Source: Rhynchopus euleeides
Lineage: Eukaryota > Euglenozoa > Diplonemea > Diplonemida > Diplonemidae
Assembly (NCBI GenBank): GCA_963210315.1
Contig: OY723295.1
Coordinates: forward strand, 908,501-972,500
Direction of reading: 5' to 3'
Length of the DNA: 64,000 nucleotides
Position numbers and translations under genes: made by a program. Below, one piece after another: positions 43,436 to 52,203 of this stretch (position 1 is its first letter; each line of letters starts with the position of its first letter). Below the pieces are notes generated by a model, which worked only from the letters and a program-made list of their open reading frames with translations, was not told the DNA's origin and ran no database searches.

Positions 43436-45454
43436 ATGAGCGCACAGACGGTACACCGGCAGCGGCAGCGACGCAATGAGAAGGCACGCCTCCATGAGCA
43501 GAGCGTCATCGCTGGACTTGCCACCAACCTGCAGCACGGGCACTTGGTAGACGAGGCCTCCCAGCAGCGGGCACAGCCTGCCACACGCCTGTCCGCCACC
43601 GTCATCCGCGAGGCGCGTGGTAAGAGGCAGCCCCCACCCTGCGAGCCTGTGCAGGACAAGAGGATCCAGGGCATCCACCAGAAGCTGGAGGCCTCGCTCG
43701 ACATGAGCCGCGACCACGTCAGGCGTGCGGAGGCCATCTGGCGCCAGGAGTCCTCCGAGAGCTGGGTCCCCTTCCGCCTCAAGGAGTCTCTCCTCGAGAG
43801 AGGGTCTGCCACCTTCAGCAAGGGGTCGCACCTCAGCAGCAAGAGCAAGACCTTCCTCAGCAACATGCTGCACATCCTCAACGTGCTCTGCCTCGACTAC
43901 GAGGTGCCCGAGTCTGTCGAGGAAGCCGTCGCCTCCCGCGAGCTCCTTAAAAGCGAGACCCTCGGGGATGGGCTGAAGGAGTGTGACTACGACAGGGCCA
44001 CAGGGGAGTGCGAACACAAGACACACATGCAGGCAGCCTTCTCCCTCATCACAAGCATGTACGGCCTCATTCCTGAGGCAAAGCGGAAGGAGCTGCTTGA
44101 ATATCGGGAGGGTGTGCTGCACTACACAAAGAATGGGGCAACTGCATGGCGTGGCAGAGGCAAGCGCGTGAGAAAGACCTGGGTGCACGGCGTTGCCAAG
44201 GCAGCGGAGAACCGCGATGCTGCAGGGCGGGCCCTCTGCGCGCAGGAGCGTGCCATGATGGGGTTCCACGACTTCGACGGGCAGCGCGCCTCTGCGCAGC
44301 TCTCCCGCTCCAACAAGCGGAAGCAGGGCGACTCGCCAGCTGACGACACGCAGCAGAAGCCGCCCTCACGGGGCAGGGGCCCGGCACCCCTTGGGATGGA
44401 TGAGGACGGGGAGGGCGGGGATGTCACGGCAACCCACACCACCGACAGCAAGTCGCTCTCCGCGCAGCTGGAGGCGGCGCGCTCGGAGCTGTCACGCGAG
44501 GCCTCCCGCAGCGAGCACCTCCGCGCCGCGCTGAGCAGCGCGGAGAACCGGCTGGCGTATATCGGGGAGTGCCTCACCAACTTCCTCACCTCGACCCACC
44601 GCCTCCTGGTGTCGTGGGACCGCCCGGAGGAGCCGTGTACCCCCATCCCGCACCCCCCGATCCCGACGGAGTTCCTCCCGCAGAACGAGCGGTGGCTGAG
44701 CGGGCTCAACCCGCTGCTCCTCCTCGACACCCTGGGCGACACCCTCGACGGCGTGTGGAGCAACCTGACCTCCGTGCGGGCCAGGCAGCGCCTCCGGGGG
44801 AAGCACACCACACCGCTGCCTCACCCTGCCCCCCTCAGCAAACCCAGCAGCCAGACTGCCCCCGGGGCCCCGGCTGACGGGGGTGGTGGCAGAGGCGGTG
44901 GGGAGGAGGGGGAGAGTGGGGGCGACGGAGCTGCCCCAGCGCTACCGCAGCAGGGCGGAGAGGCGGCGAGGGGTGAGGGTGAGGGAGGAGGAGGGGGCGG
45001 GGTGAAGGCGAAGCCGGCGCTTCCGCTGTCCTTCGGGAGGGCGGGGCGGCAGATCGAGATTGCGGCGGTGAAGGAGAAGAGGATGAAGCATGTCGCGGCG
45101 CAGCAGGGTGGGGCGAAGCGGTGGGGTGGTGGTGGAGGAGGAGGAGGAGGAGGAGGAGGCGGTGGCAGCGAGACGCTCCCCGCGCTCGATGCGAGGCATC
45201 AGCGGCATCACTCCGGCAGCGGGGAGAGCCCGACAGAGGCACGATCCCGCAGGCCATCTGCCAGCACAGCGGTGGGGAACGGCGGTGGTAGTGGTGGCGG
45301 TGGTGGTGTCCCGCCGAAGCCCCTCCCCGCGATCCGTGTGGACCCACTGCCCTTCGGCGGGCCGCAGCCCTCTCATGCCGATGTGGTGCTGGCGGTGCCC
45401 ACCCCAGAGCAGCTGGAGAATAAGCTGAGGCGGCGGTCGGTGCTGACTGGGTAG
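43436..45454 (+). CDS. 672-aa protein of unknown function, helical with Gly-rich tail
   Basis: Intronless frame starting at ATG in CCCCCATGAGC. The N-terminal 290 residues are predicted helical and basic (RQRRNEKARLHEQSVIAGLA; FLSNMLHILNVLCLDYEVPE; SLITSMYGLIPEAKRKELLE) and include a cationic patch AWRGRGKRVRKTW near residue 240. A short coiled coil lies near 345-385 (LEAARSELSREASRSEHLRA), then a Pro-rich segment with LNPLLLLDTLGDTLDGVWSN. The last 190 residues are Gly/Ala/Arg-rich with a run of Gly near residue 570. No family is recognised. The DIRS-like retrotransposon begins only about 150 bp past its stop, in the opposite orientation, so its 3' untranslated region may be altered. Confidence 0.8.
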   Translation: MSAQTVHRQRQRRNEKARLHEQSVIAGLATNLQHGHLVDEASQQRAQPATRLSATVIREARGKRQPPPCEPVQDKRIQGIHQKLEASLDMSRDHVRRAEAIWRQESSESWVPFRLKESLLERGSATFSKGSHLSSKSKTFLSNMLHILNVLCLDYEVPESVEEAVASRELLKSETLGDGLKECDYDRATGECEHKTHMQAAFSLITSMYGLIPEAKRKELLEYREGVLHYTKNGATAWRGRGKRVRKTWVHGVAKAAENRDAAGRALCAQERAMMGFHDFDGQRASAQLSRSNKRKQGDSPADDTQQKPPSRGRGPAPLGMDEDGEGGDVTATHTTDSKSLSAQLEAARSELSREASRSEHLRAALSSAENRLAYIGECLTNFLTSTHRLLVSWDRPEEPCTPIPHPPIPTEFLPQNERWLSGLNPLLLLDTLGDTLDGVWSNLTSVRARQRLRGKHTTPLPHPAPLSKPSSQTAPGAPADGGGGRGGGEEGESGGDGAAPALPQQGGEAARGEGEGGGGGGVKAKPALPLSFGRAGRQIEIAAVKEKRMKHVAAQQGGAKRWGGGGGGGGGGGGGGSETLPALDARHQRHHSGSGESPTEARSRRPSASTAVGNGGGSGGGGGVPPKPLPAIRVDPLPFGGPQPSHADVVLAVPTPEQLENKLRRRSVLTG

Positions 45455-45602
45455 TGACGGCGCACGGCCACATATGCTGTGTCGGATCCCTGCTAGGTGA
45501 GTGGGCATTCTGCATTTTCGAAGGGGATTCATCACCTCTTGTGTTGTTTTTGTCTGCCTGCCCAGCCCGGCCCCCGGGCCCCCCGCCATTTTGCTTTCCA
45601 GC

Positions 45603-45679
45603 AAAAAGCGCCCTATCACTTCACAGCTACAACCGCTCTGATGAATTTCCTTTTGTTTGTTGCGTTGACGCTTCTACAC
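45603..45679 (-). repeat. Split direct repeat B2 of the retrotransposon
   Basis: 77 bp beginning AAAAAGCGCCCTATCACTTC on the plus strand; identical to B1 at 45791-45867. Confidence 0.93.
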
Positions 45680-45790
45680 ACAAAACCCTGAACTGATCAC
45701 ACCCTGAGCCTGATGAAGGGTGGGGTTAGTGTATAGAGCACGTTTGGTTGCAGCTGTGGTGGGGCGCTTTCCGCTCACACGAGTGTGCTT
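45680..45790 (-). repeat. Split direct repeat A2 of the retrotransposon
   Basis: 111 bp from ACAAAACCCTGAACTGATCA to GAGTGTGCTT; identical to A1 at 50294-50404. Confidence 0.93.
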
Positions 45791-45867
45791 AAAAAGCGCC
45801 CTATCACTTCACAGCTACAACCGCTCTGATGAATTTCCTTTTGTTTGTTGCGTTGACGCTTCTACAC
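45791..45867 (-). repeat. Split direct repeat B1 of the retrotransposon
   Basis: 77 bp identical to B2, directly abutting A2 and lying immediately downstream of the RT-RNase H stop. Confidence 0.93.
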
Positions 45868-45904
45868 CAGGACCCTCATCCGGAGGGACGTGTCCGTCTC
45901 GTTC

Positions 45905-47739
45905 TCAACGAGGCGGGCGCGCTGGTAAAAGTGTGGGTGGCATCGACACTGGTGGCAACTCCACGGGGTGTGTGGCCTGCGTCCCTCGCGTGTACGCGTC
46001 TGCGCGTTGGTCGTGGGTCGCAACCCAGTGTGGAATCAGTCGTATCTGCTGGCGGCGCGCTGTTGTGTATATCTCCTGCAGCAGAAGGTTGCCTCGGTAG
46101 TTGGCGCAGTGGCCCTTCCGGAGCGCGAACACCAGGCCGAGGTTGTCTATGTGGCAGGTCACGCTTGCCTCCCTCACACGCTGCATCATGCGCACCCCCT
46201 GCCACACTGCATACGCTTCCTTCAGGAAGATGTTCGTGTCCGCGTCGCTCCCTTCGAACGCACCTTGGGACACTGACTCCCCTCCCGGTAACACGAGCAC
46301 CGCCGCCCACGCCGTGGATGACGCGTCTGTCCAGAGCTCAATGGTCGGTGGCGGGTTCTGCGGCGTATACCACTCGTTGTCCTCGATGAGTCGTGTCCGC
46401 GCCACTGTCTCCGCCTGCACTGACGGAGGTACTGCGACCCTGGAGTCCCATCGGGCGTTGTTCGAGTGAGTCTGCTTCGCGATGCGCCGCACGAAGGACA
46501 ACACGGCTGGCATGTAACACATCGGTGTCCGCATCACATACGACTGCCAGACGAAAGACCCGAATACTCTGAACGCCCTGCGTGGTGTCGTGTGGCCGTT
46601 GACGACTTCCTTGTACTCTTCCCGTCCGAGGACTTTTTGCACCCAGGCTGTGTCCATGCGGAAACGGTGTCGCGTCAGGTCGAAGTGGATCCCGAACACT
46701 GTGAAGTCCTGCAGCGGCACGCCGTGTTGTGTGTCGTCGAAGTTCAGGGCGGCCCCCACCTTCTCGCAGCGGCTGATGAAGTCGGCGTACCTCGCCTGTG
46801 CCTCTGGTAGGGAGTCTCCGACAGCGATGAAGTTGTCAATCCAGACTATTCCGTGCTCTGGCGGGAGCAGCACGCGTGCGCTGCGGTTCGCGATTGCCGG
46901 GGAATGTGACCACCCCATGCACATGACAGTCAGGAAGGTCTTCACGAATGTCTTTCTCTCCCCGCCTAGGCGCACTTCGAAGTAGCGTTGGATCTCCTTG
47001 TGTACGGGGAACTGGTAGAACCAGCTGCGTGCATCTGCCATCACCACCCAGCTCGCCGCGGCCACTCGCTGTGTCACCTCCGTGATGTCCTGCAAACGCA
47101 TGTCCGGTGGGCGTGTCATCAGTGCGTTTAGCCGCCTTGCGTCGACGATGAAACGTTGGCCCCCAGACTTCTTGGACACGGTGAACGCTGGCAGCGTGAG
47201 GTACGGGTGTGCATCCGCCTCCGTCAGGGCGCCATACTCAACCAAGGTGTCCAGGTGGTGCAACATGTGGCGTGATACCTTCCTCCCCGTTTTACGTAGT
47301 TCTTGGCGGGCCTCGGGAAGCAGTGCGTCAGCGAAAGCGGCTGGCTTGGTGATGAGGTCCAGGACCCCCGTCAGTTCACCCTCGCTGTCCAACCGTCGCA
47401 GTTCCTTGAGATTGAGGCGTGAGGTGCAGATCTCCGCGATGTAGTCCTCTTCCTCCGGCAGCTCCGTCTTCGCGTTGGCTGGCCGTATCACCTTCCCCCC
47501 CGTGCACACACCCAAGTCCTCCCCGTAGAGGTCCTCGACACCCGGACCGTACGACTCTGCGCTATCCACCTCGCTCCACGCTTCCTCATCACTGGGTGGA
47601 GGGTCGGACGTGGCTTCGTCGGATGTGGCATCTTCGTAGTAGCGGCGCGCTGCGAACAGCCTCGTGGTCCCCGGGAAGTGGGTTGCTGTCAGGGGTTTTG
47701 GCTGTGTGCGCGTAGTCCCCCCTTGCTGTCGTTTTTTCT
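45905..47739 (-). CDS. Reverse transcriptase-RNase H of the retrotransposon
   Basis: Copies element RNA into DNA and removes the RNA strand. Downstream of the YR stop the frame encodes an acidic spacer, then the RT domain: GGQRFIVDARRLNALMTRPP, motif A VVMADARSWFYQFPV (about 47025-47050), GWSHSPAIANRS, and motif C WIDNFIAVGD (about 46826-46855). The latter reads W-I-D-N where most RTs have two Asp, so the second Asp is replaced. RNase H follows with all acidic residues: ELWTDASS, FLKEAYAVWQ, HIDNLGLV and RADAYTRG. The frame is also open through the whole YR gene up to 48763, but there it is the YR gene read out of frame. No ATG occurs between the YR stop and the RT core (the first is in RHMLHHLD), so expression by frameshift or re-initiation at a non-AUG codon is likely. 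Confidence 0.9.
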
Positions 47740-48759
47740 TCACCACTCGATCTTCGCCGACACCTGTGCTGTCTCGCGCGCGTGTGCGTTTTCCGCCGCT
47801 GATACGTAACGCATCACACCGTCGACCGTCGCGTGTCTCGAGAGGAGGCGCACCTCCTCCAGTGGAACGTTCTTCCGCGCAAGCTGTGTGAGTGCCCCCC
47901 TCCGCAGAGAGTGTGCCGTGAGCCCCCTCCGTGCCCGCTTGACGGCTTTTACCACGGTCCGGTAGGTGACGTCCGCCGGGAACAGTCTCGTCTCTCCTGC
48001 ACTGCGCGCCCTGCGGAGGCGGTGTCGGAGGATACGGTGTAGGTCCTTCGGCAGGGAGATTCCTGTGATGTGACCCATGTGGAAAGGGTCCGCCTTCGAC
48101 TGGGTCCAGCGCACGTATATCGGCTCGCTGCGCTTTTCCGATGTGACGTCCTTCACATCCAAACGCAGTGCGTCCGAAGCCCTTGCCGCACCCCCCCACA
48201 TGATGCCGAGCAGCAGTTTCACGATGGGACGTGGCTCCTTCGCTAGCGCCTCCCGGATGTTGTGGGCTGTTGCTGGTTCTGCTTGCTTCTGTGGTCGTAG
48301 TGCTCCTCCCCGCTTCAGCGCCCGCCTGTAGTCCGCCACAATTTGTCTTCCGTCGAGGGGGAACGCTGCGAAGCGTCTGAGTGCTGCTGCAAGGTTGTTG
48401 AGGTACTGGAGGGCGGACTGCACTGATAGCCCGTCCTTCCGTTGCTTCGTGACCCACAGCACCGCCCCTTCGTCGTGTGGCAGTGTCCGCCTCTCCGCTT
48501 TCATCCACCCTTCCCGGAACTGCGAGTATCTGTCGTATGTGCGGCGGAGGGCCCCCCAGTATGTGGGTGCGAGGGCTTGGGACAGGGTGTGCTGTAGTTC
48601 CTGGCGAATGGTGGTTGCTTCCTCCGGGGTCACGCTCGTCTCGGTCTTGCGGGGGCGTCCTCTTGTTGACGGGGGGGCAGATGGTACTGCCTTCACATAC
48701 ACCACCGCGGCGGGGGGGAGGGTCGTGGCCCGCGGGCGTCCCCTGCTGGTGTCGGGAAG
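47740..48759 (-). CDS. Tyrosine recombinase of the retrotransposon
   Basis: Integrates the circular DNA intermediate. The frame follows the Gag TGA directly and in the same frame. Its N-terminal SAM-like region includes PTYWGALRRTYDRYSQFREG and SVQSALQYLNNLAAALRRFA; the catalytic domain shows GAARASDALRLDVKDV (first Arg), TAHSLRRGALTQLARKNVPL (H-x-x-R), LLSRHATVDGVMRYVSA (His and the nucleophilic Tyr). There is no ATG until well inside the N-terminal domain, so it is probably made as a Gag-YR readthrough product or from a GTG codon near 48705. It overlaps the upstream open part of the RT frame. Confidence 0.9.
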   Translation of the reverse strand, partial: LPDTSRGRPRATTLPPAAVVYVKAVPSAPPSTRGRPRKTETSVTPEEATTIRQELQHTLSQALAPTYWGALRRTYDRYSQFREGWMKAERRTLPHDEGAVLWVTKQRKDGLSVQSALQYLNNLAAALRRFAAFPLDGRQIVADYRRALKRGGALRPQKQAEPATAHNIREALAKEPRPIVKLLLGIMWGGAARASDALRLDVKDVTSEKRSEPIYVRWTQSKADPFHMGHITGISLPKDLHRILRHRLRRARSAGETRLFPADVTYRTVVKAVKRARRGLTAHSLRRGALTQLARKNVPLEEVRLLSRHATVDGVMRYVSAAENAHARETAQVSAKIEW

Positions 48760-49830
48760 TCACTGTCGCTTGCCTTTCCCCCCCCGTCCTTTGTGGTGGC
48801 CCTTTCCCGAGTAGGGCGCGGGGCGGTCCTGCGTGTTACGCTCCTGCAGGAACCGCTCCTGAAACGCGGCCCGCCTCTCCTGCGTGTCGTCCTGCGTGGC
48901 CCGCCCCTCCCGGAGTAGGCGCCCGTGTGCCACCGCATCGTACTTCGCTGGGTCCATAATCTTCGCCTTTGCCAGGTAGAGGCGGGCGCCCGCTCGCCCC
49001 TTCAGGAGAAAGTGTGAGTTCATAGCGACGATTGTCTTGTGAAGGGCCTCGATAAACCGGTCCGGATCGTCGTCGTCGCGGATCAGCCCCATTGTCTGAA
49101 ACAGAGCGTCGAAGGCCTGGATGAGCTGGTGTTGCCAGTCCGGTGAACTCGGGGCATCGCTGAGCTCCGCCTGTCGGAAAACCCGGGATACCTCAGCTTT
49201 CACCAACCTGCGTCCGGGGGCAGTGGCGATCGACGATCCCCAGGTCGACACGATGTGGGCGGAGAAGTCAGCGGGCAGCTCGGCCTCCGTCCGCTGCAGC
49301 GCCTTCTGCAGAGTGGCGATCTGCTTCGCCTGCGTCTCCACGGTCTTCTTCAGCTCCTTCTGCTCCTTCTCCAGCCGGCCTGTCAACTTCAGCAGGTACT
49401 CCAGCGAGTTCGCCACGCGGAGATCGGTGTTCGAGTCGGCGGGGTGGTGTGCGTCCCTGTGCTGGAGGCCCGTGCCACTCTGGCTGTCCGCCTCGCTGTA
49501 CTCCCCGTCCTCGCCTAGCTCGCCCGCCCCTGCTGCCAGGTCCGCCGCGGTCTCCTCGTCGACCGCCTGCCGGACCCATGCGCACTCGGGGCACACCCAG
49601 CCCCTGTCCCCTGCGCCCTCGAGCCATTCGGGGACGATGTGCGCCGGGATGTGCTCTCTCATGCACGTCCTGACCGTGGTCCCACCGCAGTCGTGGCAGC
49701 TGAATGCGGTCCTGGCTGTGTGCGTTGTATTGCAGGTTTCGAATATGCACTCGGGGCGACGCTCTGCTGGCTCGTTGTCGGGGTGGGCGGGGTCGGGAAC
49801 CTTCAGGGTGTCCCAATCCAGAGTGGCCAT
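48760..49830 (-). CDS. Gag-like protein of the retrotransposon
   Basis: 356 residues from an ATG at 49830. The N-terminal 90 residues carry a Cys/His cluster (CIFETCNTTHTARTAFSCHD, then CGGTT, H and CPEC) that resembles a B-box/PHD-like zinc module. A coiled coil follows at about 140-190 (LEYLLKLTGRLEKEQKELKK), then a helical capsid-like region (WQHQLIQAFDALFQTMGLIR), and the protein ends in a Gly/Lys/Arg-rich nucleic-acid-binding tail (GKGHHKGRGGKGKRQ). Its TGA stop is followed in the same frame by the open YR sequence. Probable role: particle assembly and RNA packaging; this is inferred from position and composition. Confidence 0.82.
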   Translation of the reverse strand: MATLDWDTLKVPDPAHPDNEPAERRPECIFETCNTTHTARTAFSCHDCGGTTVRTCMREHIPAHIVPEWLEGAGDRGWVCPECAWVRQAVDEETAADLAAGAGELGEDGEYSEADSQSGTGLQHRDAHHPADSNTDLRVANSLEYLLKLTGRLEKEQKELKKTVETQAKQIATLQKALQRTEAELPADFSAHIVSTWGSSIATAPGRRLVKAEVSRVFRQAELSDAPSSPDWQHQLIQAFDALFQTMGLIRDDDDPDRFIEALHKTIVAMNSHFLLKGRAGARLYLAKAKIMDPAKYDAVAHGRLLREGRATQDDTQERRAAFQERFLQERNTQDRPAPYSGKGHHKGRGGKGKRQ

Positions 49831-49840
49831 CTTCTCTGTT

Positions 49841-50212
49841 ACGCAGCTCGGCGTAGTTACTGTCCCTCTCTGTTTGTTACACGCAGCACGGCGTTGTTAC
49901 TGTCCCTCTCTGTAAGATACACGCAGCTCGGCGTAGTTACTGTCCCTCTCTGTTTGTTACACGCAGCACGGCGTTGTTACTGTCCCTCTCTGTAAGATAC
50001 ACGCAGCTCGGCGTAGTTACTGTCCCTCTCTGTTTGTTACACGCAGCACGGCGTTGTTACTGCCCCTCTCTGTAAGATACACGCAGCTCGGCGTAGTTAC
50101 TGTCCCTCTCTGACCTCAAAATACGCGCAGCTCGGCGTACTCCCTCAGCCCGTAGTTACGCACGGCGTAGTTACTGTCCCTCTCTCTTCAGAACAACCAC
50201 GCAGCTCGGCGT
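49841..50212. repeat. 40-bp tandem repeats in the retrotransposon leader
   Basis: Seven copies at exactly 40-bp spacing (49841, 49881, 49921, 49961, 50001, 50041, 50081), followed by about three degenerate ones. Two variants alternate: ACGCAGCTCGGCGTAGTTAC and ACGCAGCACGGCGTTGTTAC, both followed by TGTCCCTCTCTG, making an 80-bp higher-order unit. The array abuts the Gag start codon on its upstream side, so it is probably the promoter or RNA leader. Confidence 0.9.
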
Positions 50213-50293
50213 ACTCTGTCCGCTTCTGTCACTCTTGCCCCCCTCTTGATTCTCTCGCCTGCTTGATAGTTTGTTGCGTTGACGCTTCTACAC

Positions 50294-50404
50294 ACAAAAC
50301 CCTGAACTGATCACACCCTGAGCCTGATGAAGGGTGGGGTTAGTGTATAGAGCACGTTTGGTTGCAGCTGTGGTGGGGCGCTTTCCGCTCACACGAGTGT
50401 GCTT
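50294..50404 (-). repeat. Split direct repeat A1 of the retrotransposon
   Basis: 111 bp identical to A2. It is followed on the plus strand by a run of A that may be the crossover site, because the A2/B2-type junctions also read CTT then AAAAA. Confidence 0.93.
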
Positions 50405-50513
50405 AAAAAAAAAATGGGGTCCAAAGGGGCAGGCGTGTATCTATTTCACGGAATGAAAATAGGAATTTGGGGGAAAAATATTTTTTTGCGCTATTTTTTT
50501 GCACTTTTTTCCT

Positions 50514-50797
50514 TTGGATTTTATTGTGACCCTACTTGGTATTGGCAGAAATTTTTTATGTTCCCGGTCTTGGAGGTGCTCAAACATTCAAAAGAACACA
50601 TTTTCCGTGGCCAAAAAAATTTTTGCACCCGGAGGTGGGGATGGGGGTGGTGGTCACTACTTTTTTGCACCATTTTGCTTTAGGTTTTATTGTGACCCTA
50701 CTTGGCATTGGCAGAATTCTTTTATGTTCCCGGTCTTGGATGTGCTCAAACAGTCAAAAGAACACATTTTCCGGGTGCAAAAAAATGTTGCCCCTGG
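50514..50797. repeat. Direct duplication of about 120 bp
   Basis: 50514-50635 and 50681-50797 share TTTTATTGTGACCCTACTTG, ATGTTCCCGGTCTTGGA and AAAAGAACACATTTTCCG with scattered substitutions; both end in poly-A followed by G/C-rich DNA. Confidence 0.75.
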
Positions 50798-50856
50798 GGG
50801 GTGGAGAGGGGGGTCGGAGGGCGGTGGTGTGAGAGGCTTGCTCTCGAGCTCAAACC

Positions 50857-50916
50857 AACAGATGTTCACTACCGTGGCCTCCGGCGGCTGGGGGGCTCCG
50901 CCCCCCAGACCTCCCT
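50857..50916 (-). repeat. Dispersed GC-hairpin repeat, copy 4
   Basis: Minus-strand copy: AACAGATGTTCACTACCGTG on the plus strand, followed by the reverse complement of the conserved tail and the palindrome GGGGGGCTCCGCCCCCC. Confidence 0.85.
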
Positions 50917-51015
50917 GTGGCGTGTCTTTGCGCGACAATTTATCGTCCCCCCATGCGACATGTGCTATCTGTCAGTTGTGTTGTACTTGAGCGTATGCGA
51001 CTATGGAGCCAGGCC

Positions 51016-51075
51016 AACAGACGTTCGCTACCGTGGCCTCCGGCGGCTGGGGGGCTCCGCCCCCCACACCCCCCT
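51016..51075 (-). repeat. Dispersed GC-hairpin repeat, copy 5
   Basis: Minus-strand copy 159 bp from copy 4 in the same orientation, again with unrelated DNA between; two substitutions in the tail (AACAGACGTTCGCTACCGTG). Confidence 0.85.
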
Positions 51076-52203
51076 GTGGCATGTGCCTGGTCTTGGAGCC
51101 AAGCCCTTGCGCGTACGGGGCTGCGGCATGTCGGTTCCAGCACCCTCGCGGGAGGCTGGGCCCGAGCACTGATCTCTAAGAGACGAACCACCTTGCGAAT
51201 GCGATCGGGTTTGCGGGCTTGCGGCCATGACATCTCGAAAGGGTCGTCGTGGGCCCGTGATCATGTTTCGGGTTCGACTTGGTGGGCATCCGTGGCGATT
51301 CGCGGAACCACGTGTATGTGTGCGAGGAAGCAAAGAGATAACACACCAGGAGCCACGCAGCACCAGGTCGACCTGGATCTGATCGAGCTCAGGGGGAAGG
51401 AAGCACAGTCACCAAAGTGATATCACCGCCGGCCTCAACCACCAAACTGCAACCGCAGAAGTTCCGCTATTCTCACAAGGGAAGGCGCCCTGGGATGTAG
51501 CAGTGATTTGTGTGCAGCGCCATCAAGTGACACTGACCGCCTTGAACAGAGAGGTAGTGTACAGATGGCGAGCAGTGGGAGGGCGTGCTGTGTCCTTCCA
51601 CTTCCCCATCTACCTCCATTCGTTCACCGTTGTTGATAGCGATTTTTTCGCCATTTTTTCGAATCGTATGCATCGGTCAGGCCGAGTGAATCAAAATAGC
51701 GCAAAAATCACACCAAAATCTGTGTCTGAGGCACAGAAATCGTGCAAAAAAGCACCCAAAAAAAGTGCAAAAAAACCAAAATAGGATTTCGAAAATTGGC
51801 CAAAATACCCCCAAAATAGAGCCACACCTGCAAAGGGGAGGGAGGGGGTGTGACGTCCGCACCTTACCTGGTCTGGACATGGGGGTGTTTACAGCTCGTT
51901 CCTTTTGCTCTGTTGCAGATTCCTGTTCGCTGTTCCGTCTCTGAATATAGCTGCATCGGGTTTGATTGCCGCGCGGTTTGCGATTTGTTGGGTGGGTGAT
52001 CACCCTTGAGGGAACGTCTCAGTGGAGAGGTGGCTGAAGAACGCTTCTTCCCCGCCCCCTCCCCCAGCCTCCTTGTTCGGTCCGGCTATGGAAAGGCGGG
52101 TGCCTGTGTCGTCTTTGCCGTTGTGCTATCCCCATGCACCTTTGAGCCATTCAACCATCCTGCCCCCCCATACAGACCAGCATCACACACCACCCCCTCC
52201 AAA

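Larger units (their letters stand above)
45603..50404 (-). mobile_element. DIRS/Ngaro-group tyrosine-recombinase retrotransposon, apparently complete
   Basis: A 4.8-kb element transcribed on the minus strand. Reading in that direction: A1 repeat (50404-50294), a 40-bp repeat array, Gag, tyrosine recombinase (YR), RT-RNase H, then B1 (45867-45791), A2 (45790-45680) and B2 (45679-45603). A is 111 bp and B is 77 bp, each identical between its copies. This split-direct-repeat layout characterises PAT/Ngaro-type YR retrotransposons, which integrate through a circular intermediate and make no target duplication. A 25-bp block of B (GTTTGTTGCGTTGACGCTTC and five more bases) also precedes A1 at 50269-50293. 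No methyltransferase domain is seen. All frames are undamaged and repeats identical, so insertion is recent and the element may be active. Confidence 0.93.
50405..52203. other. Intergenic with local duplication and A/T-rich patches
   Basis: Holds an approximate 120-bp direct duplication, two GC-hairpin repeats and, at about 51640-51830, an unusually A/T-rich stretch full of CAAAA and AAAAAT motifs. No supported gene; the last 200 bp are the RPL12 leader. Confidence 0.5.

Noticed and set aside
42809..44269. 486-codon minus-strand open frame
   Set aside because: Antisense to 14-3-3 and the 672-aa gene, spanning the spacer between them; no family motifs.
48705..48763. Separate start codons for the retrotransposon recombinase and RT frames
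   Set aside because: Apparent starts at these positions are GTG, not ATG; recoding is considered more likely.
49841..50212. CRISPR-like reading of the 40-bp array
   Set aside because: The units are contiguous and nearly identical throughout, with no variable spacers.
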